From NCBI GenBank assembly GCA_948470475.1, contig OX419335.1:23775661-23839660 (forward strand): 64,000 nucleotides of DNA, in the 5' to 3' direction. Shown piece by piece: positions 59,301 to 64,000 of the stretch. The stretch is from Galaxea fascicularis (lineage: Eukaryota; Cnidaria; Anthozoa; Scleractinia; Euphylliidae). Within the stretch, counting starts at the first letter, position 1. Each line of letters opens with the position of its first letter. The translations under genes were made by a program, and so were the position numbers. Under the pieces are notes generated by a model. The model was not told where the DNA came from. It saw only the letters and a program-made list of their open reading frames with translations, and made no database searches.

Positions 59301-62300
59301 CCCCCCCCCCCCCCCCACCATTCCACCCTTCCAAAAATTCCAATTCAGCTCCATACATTGCTTCAAAAAGTTTTGCCTTTGCCAACATCCCTCCCCGCTG
59401 GAATTTCCATTGACCTTCCTTGGGGGGAATGGATATTTTTTGGAACTGCAAAAGTATGGGGACCCATAGATGCAATGCACTATTTTCCATTTCAGTGGTT
59501 TTTATTGCCTTTACTCCATTCATAATGGGGAATATACATGTATTTCTCAATGAACAAATTCAGTTGTTCTCAATTAACAGTTATTTTTTGAAGAGTAAAA
59601 GTCACATTTCTGTTCACAGGAACAGTGCATACATGTAATTTTATGTTGCATTATTTTATGGGCCACCTTATACAAGAAAATAATGATCTACAGAAGTAGG
59701 AGCAATAAAATAAAATAGTAGCTTTCAGTATTAAGATCTTTGTCTTTCTGACAACATTCAGCTTTGCAGACTTGAATGAAGCCATTATAAAAGACTTCAA
59801 CTTTTTGGCAGAAGAAACAATCCAATATGATGGTGGGTATATGTACATGTAGAGTAGTTACCAATGGCTGTTATAGCTGCCAAGTCAAAGTGAAGAAAAT
59901 CACCACTTTAGAAACAAGAAGGGGCCTTGGAATGACTTTTTGAAATTTATTGATTGGAAAAAAATGTTTCTGCAACATGAAAAAGCATTTAAAAAACATT
60001 GAGCTCATTCAGTTGAAAACATGAAAGGCTTACAGAAATTGTGAAAATTAGAGACTTTGTATGATGAGGGGGAGGCACTTTCCAAAAAAGAGACATTTGT
60101 ATGGGAATTGCTTGATTTGACATGCATGTTTTCTGACAGCTTTTCGACCAAACAGACTCAAACTTGCTTAAAATGTTAATCTTGGGGAACCCTTTTCATC
60201 ATTTAGTTCAATTTGATTGATTTTCAATGAAGTTTGGATTCCTTCCTAGGCCCTTACTCATTTCTTAAATGGACAATTGAAGATTTTCGTTTCTAACTTT
60301 ATTACTGAAAAAAACTTTTCTGGTAGAGCCACCTCACAACTGAGCCAACCGGTTGGCACCGGACTGCTGTGCGGGAGGTCGGGGGTTCAAGCCCTGGCCA
60401 GACCAACACTCGGGATCTTTAAATAACTGAGGAGAAAGTGCTACCTTTGTAATGACAACTGCAAATGTTAGACTTTCTAGGCTTCTCAGATAAGGAAGAT
60501 AAAACCGGAGGTCCCGTCTCACAACTCGTCACAAATTGACTCTATGGGACGTAAAAGAACCATTAGGGACGTAATGAACCCTGGCTGTGACCACCTAGTG
60601 CTCACCTAGAGGGCCATGTGTTACAAAACTCTCATTGGGTTAACATGTCTATACCCTCTTTAAAACAAAGATATCGTATCGTATCGTAAACGAAAGCAGG
60701 GTTCGCACGCGCCTTGAAAGTCCTTGAAAGTCATTGAATTTCAAAATAAAAGTTCAAGGCCTGAAAAGTCCTCAAAAATTGGAGTCGGTGCTGGAAAGTC
60801 CTTGAAATTTGTTGCCAATTTTATCCAACAAAGCTTCACAAGTGTCTGAGACGAAAATCAGCGCACTCTCTACTTTGAGCATCTGATGTGGCATTATATT
60901 GGCTTGATTTTGCCCCTCTTGGAGTCCTTGAAAAATAGTAAAATGTGTCCTTGAAAGGCCTTGAAACATCCTTGAATTTTTGGTCGGAAAAAGTGTACAA
61001 ACCCTGTGAAAGCCCTTGGTACATAAATCAGCCTGTCTGAATCTAGCTTAGAGTACCATACATGTGTTTCTTGATAAAGAGAAGGCAACCTGTGCAACAT
61101 GTTCCTTCAGAAAATGGATTGTGAGTAAGAGCAGCACAAGCTAAGGCGGAGACACCACTTTTCTTTAAAGCCTGCTATACAAGGCAAAGGGTGTTGGATC
61201 CTCAAACATGAAGCTAACATCATTGCCTTTACTCCACATCCCCTCCTATTCACTTGTCTGATCTCTATATCTCCACTGACCTGGCAGGGGACGCCTATGA
61301 ATAAGGGGCAGTAATGCTGTCAAAGAGTTTAAAAGAGAGCAATGTAGATGCCACTTCAGCTTTATTTTAGCCCTAAATGATACCACTCTAAAAATAGATA
61401 GGGAGACCAAAATCCATAACTTGCACCACCTAAATAGATGGCAAGAAGCCTGCCTCTTTCTTGTGGAAGTCCCCACAGGATCTGTTGACCCCATTCAGAC
61501 TGGCATTTGCTGGTCTATGAGCTATTGGCCATCTCAGTTAATAATAATTATTTTAAGCTGCAGTTTCTTGTTAACATTATTCCCAGTTACTGGGGCCAAG
61601 AATAGTAATTTGAGCCTTTGATGAACCTCAGAACAACTATCCAGGGCTCTCTTGTATGAGCTTTAGAGGTTTTCTGCCTTATGAAAGTAAGAAAGTAAGT
61701 AAGTTTCTGAGACTGCTTCATGCAAAAATCAACACAAGAAGACATGGGGAGGTTCAGAAAAGTTGTTCAATAGAGCATACACCACTCACTGGCTTGTTAC
61801 TGATTACAGCCCGGTTCGGTCATTACACCTGTATCTCTTTGACCCAGCTACTTTAACTGTCTTGAAGAAGACACATCAAGGGCTTTTTTTTTTTTAATAG
61901 TCTTAATACCACCATTATCTGCTTAGATTCCAGAGATGAAGACCTCCAAGACGAGTCTGGTGATACGACGGTGTTTTATGACTGGAAAGAGTTGAACGAA
62001 AGCGCCCTTGACGAGTCTGTAGCCATCCCTGAAGACCTTATAAAACTGACCATTCCTGAATTGAGAAACAAACTTAAGGATCACGGTGAAATTCCAGGGC
62101 CAATAACACCCGCTACCAAACATTTGTATGTGAAAAGGCTGGCGAGATTACACACTGGTATAACTTACTCCAAGGTGATACTTACATCATTGTCTATTCA
62201 CTTCTTTTCCGCTTAACGTCAACTGGACGAAGCCATTTTGGGGCGTTAGTGTGGGGCATTGTTGACCAAAAGCAAAACTGATCCATTCTGAATATCGTAG

Positions 62301-62587
62301 TCGGAATAAAAAACGTCATTAGGAAAAAGCAGATATTCAGATGTTGCATCAGAACAGGGAGGAGAAAGCATCATTCGATTTATAAAAATTTTAAAAATTG
62401 TTGATATCTTCACGTAGTGCATGTCATTAATGTACTACTTTTTGACTACTAAACTTCAGCGACTTTGGAGGCAGCAAAATTTCAAGTGGACGTTACTGAA
62501 AAAGGGGGAAGAAAGAGGTCTGACCTAAACGTCCAATTGACGTTAAGCGAGGAAGAAGTGGAAATGTCGAGGGGGACGGCCTCTTAA
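56309..62587 (+). CDS. ANKLE1: ANKLE1-like ankyrin-repeat and LEM-domain protein (3' end uncertain)
   Basis: Five exons were assembled: 56309-56352, 58680-59252, 59762-59832, 61927-62157 and 62460-62587, phases agreeing, 348 residues to an in-frame TAA at 62585-62587. Residues 1-130 are ankyrin repeats (LFSAIEDENYGLAKQLLLKG, DGISALHLIAGKD, GLTPVHVAALWGRVQNLKLL). A spacer contains YYDSEFTESFYTA. Residues about 263-306 are a LEM domain (IPEDLIKLTIPELRNKLKDH then ITPATKHLYVKRL). Known ANKLE1 proteins have this order followed by a GIY-YIG nuclease that resolves DNA bridges and branched DNA. No GIY-YIG exon was found up to 64000. Either the last exon is spliced before its stop to exons outside the window, or this form lacks the nuclease. 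The first exon is assigned by phase and by completing the first ankyrin helix. Confidence 0.78.
56464..56575. repeat. GGTTTCCATATG-type repeat end (left)
   Basis: GCCTGGTTTCCATATGAATG opens a run of GACGATTGCGGATCGCAGAT-like words, with a second GTTTCCATAT inside. The inverted end GATTGTCTACAATCATATGG then AAATCATGC lies at about 58083-58111. The two may be the ends of one element later split by the insertions at 56775 and 57363. It lies in intron 1 of the ANKLE1-like gene. Confidence 0.4.
56775..57050 (+). mobile_element. tRNA-derived SINE, family B (copy 1, B-box deleted)
   Basis: CCGACCGGTTAGCTCAGTTG then GTAGAGCAC is a well kept A-box. The sequence then jumps from GGACT to ACCAACACTCAGGG, missing about 30 bp that hold the B-box in the copy at 60340. 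The body (GAGGAGAAAGTGGTGGCTTT, GGTCCCGTCTCACAACAC) is intact. Confidence 0.72.
57363..57865. mobile_element. 503-bp Harbinger-like MITE with TAA target duplication
   Basis: The left end TGCAGGAGTCAATGTAAACC then CCCACCCTGGGACAAGG is mirrored almost perfectly at the right end, over more than 40 bp. TAA flanks both ends (57360-57362 and 57866-57868), the 3-bp TWA duplication of PIF/Harbinger elements. Weaker GGGGATT/AATCCCC repeats lie inside. It lies in intron 1 of the ANKLE1-like gene. Confidence 0.78.
58196..58336 (-). mobile_element. GGAAAGATTTCC foldback MITE, copy 3
   Basis: GGGCAAGATTTCC at the left and GGAAATGTTTCC at the right are inverted ends. TACATTAATTATACGTGCAT and ATGCATATATAATTAATGTA are inner inverted blocks. 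CAGGTCAGTATGACAGTGAT is the reverse complement of a block in copies 1 and 2. It is diverged and lies in intron 1 of the ANKLE1-like gene. Confidence 0.55.
60340..60690 (+). mobile_element. tRNA-derived SINE, family B (copy 2)
   Basis: AACCGGTTGGCACCGGACTG is a damaged A-box region, and GGTCGGGGGTTCAAGCCCTG is a clear B-box. The body ACCAACACTCGGGATCTTTA then AATAACTGAGGAGAAAGTGC and GGTCCCGTCTCACAAC matches copy 1. It ends with a short repeated ATCGT tail (60672-60687). It lies in intron 3 of the ANKLE1-like gene. Confidence 0.75.
60697..61005. mobile_element. hAT-like MITE with CCTTGAAAGTCCTTGAAA repeats
   Basis: The ends CAGGGTTCGCAC and (inverted) CAGGGTTTGTAC are imperfect inverted repeats of the CAGGG type. 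The interior contains many CCTTGAAA/TTTCAAGG words on the plus strand. No exact 8-bp duplication could be confirmed. It directly follows the tail of the preceding SINE. Confidence 0.6.
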
Positions 62588-62747
62588 CTGGTCTTGAGGG
62601 TTTTCACAAACTGCTTGTTCTTTTTTATTCCTCTTAGTTCACCGTTCACCCAAGCTTTGCTTGATCTGCTTGATATTGCTGTTTGCTGTTCTTACGACAA
62701 TTCACACTTTGCCACCTTCGTGGCCGAGGTTTCCTCTCCGTTTATCC

Positions 62748-63775
62748 TTCAAAATACAACTTTTCGTTTGTGTAACTATTTCGCGATTATTCCAATTTGT
62801 TTAACATGAAAAATGCTGGCGAGCTGTCCAGGGTCTAAATCACTATGAACGATGTTAAAGCAAAGAAAGAGAAAGAAAAAACATTTTGGTACATTTCTTT
62901 GCCGTCCTCTGCGAAACAACAACATGTACCAAAATGTTTTTTTCTTTCTCTTTCTTTGCTTTAACATCGTTCATAGTAATTTAGGCCCTGGCCAGTTCGC
63001 CAGCATTTTTCATGTTAAACAATTTTTTTTTTCTTTTGAAACGTTTTTATTTTACAACAACTCTACTTACAAAAAGAAGAAATATATACAGGACACTACC
63101 CTACTTACACTACTTACACTACTTACAAAAATATACAGTACACTACCCTACTTACACTACTTACAAAAATATACAGTACACTACCCTACTTACACTACTT
63201 ACAAAAATATACAGTACACTACTTTAAAACATTACAAAAGTTGCACCATTTGCTCTTACTTACGTGTTTTATACATTCTTTCCTTTTTTTTAAAATTTCC
63301 TTGAGGGTGAAAAGCCAATTCCAATAAAAGTATAACTATGTTATAAAGATATGTATTTGGAGGAAAAAAAAACTCTGACATTTAATATTTTTTAACCAAG
63401 GGCTCAGGAGACCTGATTTAGCGAGGGTAGAAAAGGCTTCCATTTTTTAGTGTTACTTGGTGTCTTGTTTTCTAATAGGTGTATATGTTTCAGATAAATT
63501 AAGAAGTTGTTCTGAGTTTGGTGAAATTCTCTTAATCTGCATATCCAAATGTATTGTTTAGCTAGTAGGCAGCAAAAACCCCAAATTTGGTCATTTCACG
63601 TTGTTGTTTCGCAGAGGACGGCAAAGAAATGTACCAAAATGTTTTTTCTTTCTCTTTCTTTGCTTTAACATCGTTCATAGTAATTTAGGCCCTGGCCAGC
63701 TCGCCAGCATTTTTCATGTTAAACAAATTGGAATAATCGCGAAAGAGTTACACAAACGAGAAGTTGTATTTTGAA
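62748..63775. mobile_element. 1-kb element with 176-bp terminal inverted repeats plus an extra internal arm
   Basis: The left arm 62748-62923 and the right arm 63600-63775 are inverted copies of equal length and high identity (for example TTCAAAATACAACTTTTCGT on the left; GAGAAGTTGTATTTTGAA on the right). A third, partial arm in right-arm orientation (about 62924-63022) sits against the left arm, making a hairpin of about 100 bp. The remainder includes a minisatellite. No transposase frame is present. Confidence 0.7.
63084..63222 (+). repeat. minisatellite, 38-bp unit, about 3.5 copies
   Basis: The unit contains AAAAATATACAGTACACTAC then CCTACTTACACTACTTAC. Copies are nearly identical, and the open Thr/Tyr/Leu-rich frames over it are an effect of the repeat. 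It lies inside the 62748-63775 element. Confidence 0.85.
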
Positions 63776-64000
63776 ATGACGTTTTCGTTGCCGTCTCCGT
63801 CGTAGAATCTTAAACTCCCTCTTGTCGCTGCCGGCGGCGCACGCTTGCACGGACCGCGAGGCGGTGAGAGACGAACCGGCGTGTTTTCGCGGCAGGCCCC
63901 TCACTGGTTCGTCTCCCTTAGATTTCCACTCGTGCCGCAGCGCCAATGAGAGTGCTCGCAGGCTACGACATGATTGCTTATTACAAATTCTGCAAACAGA

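Larger units (their letters stand above)
62588..64000. other. sequence after the last assigned ANKLE1-like exon
   Basis: No GIY-YIG (YVGKG-like) motif or other host exon was found in either orientation. Most of it is the inverted-repeat transposon at 62748-63775. The last 220 bp are GC-richer, with TTTTCGTTGCCGTCTCCGTC on the plus strand, and look like another dispersed repeat cut by the window edge. Confidence 0.5.

Noticed and set aside
62852..63304. 150-codon open frame
   Set aside because: It reads through a foldback arm and a 38-bp minisatellite; composition is repeat-driven.

Overview
This window is eukaryotic nuclear DNA, almost certainly from an anthozoan cnidarian and probably a stony coral. 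The genes have many introns with GT-AG borders. The proteins read through spliced exons match animal families (SKA1, ANO8, GBA1, PRRC1, SHLD2, C9orf85, ANKLE1). The spaces between exons are packed with tRNA-derived SINEs, short inverted-repeat transposons (MITEs), microsatellites and long G/C homopolymers of the kind seen in coral genomes. The species assignment is inference; no taxonomic marker is present.

Layout, left to right. 1-2444: repeats, including a 580-bp hAT-like element with a perfect 8-bp target duplication. 2445-8340 (+): SKA1, a kinetochore protein, 7 exons. 8341-13149: gene-poor, T-rich DNA with a degenerate tandem repeat and a mariner-type MITE. 13150-20422 (-): ANO8, a TMEM16 membrane protein, 13 exons. 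20423-23686: intergenic, with a 479-bp inverted-repeat element. 23687-28529 (+): GBA1, lysosomal glucosylceramidase, 6 exons. 28530-31919: a LINE fragment and two abutting MITEs. 31920-36124 (+): PRRC1, 5 exons. 36125-40308: gene-free. 40309-43835 (-): SHLD2 (shieldin subunit 2), 3 exons, head to head with a C9orf85-like zinc-cysteine protein at 43968-47190 (+), 4 exons; their start codons are 132 bp apart. 47191-53204: a transposon graveyard with two LINE pieces and a 770-bp element built of TTGAGTTCGA-type repeats. 53205-54134 (+): an intronless class A GPCR. 56309 to at least 62587 (+): an ANKLE1-like ankyrin/LEM protein. 62588-64000: a transposon with 176-bp terminal inverted repeats.

The exon models were built by hand. 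For SKA1, ANO8, GBA1, PRRC1, SHLD2 and C9orf85 every junction keeps phase and the summed lengths are exact multiples of three (259, 684, 531, 355, 717 and 190 codons before the stop). This supports the structures strongly, but no transcript data were available. The genes do not form one pathway; they are ordinary single-copy animal genes that happen to be neighbours. Two have genome-maintenance roles (SHLD2, ANKLE1) and one acts in chromosome segregation (SKA1). The most notable gene is SHLD2, because it keeps both its N-terminal partner-binding motif and its C-terminal zinc ribbon in a non-vertebrate.
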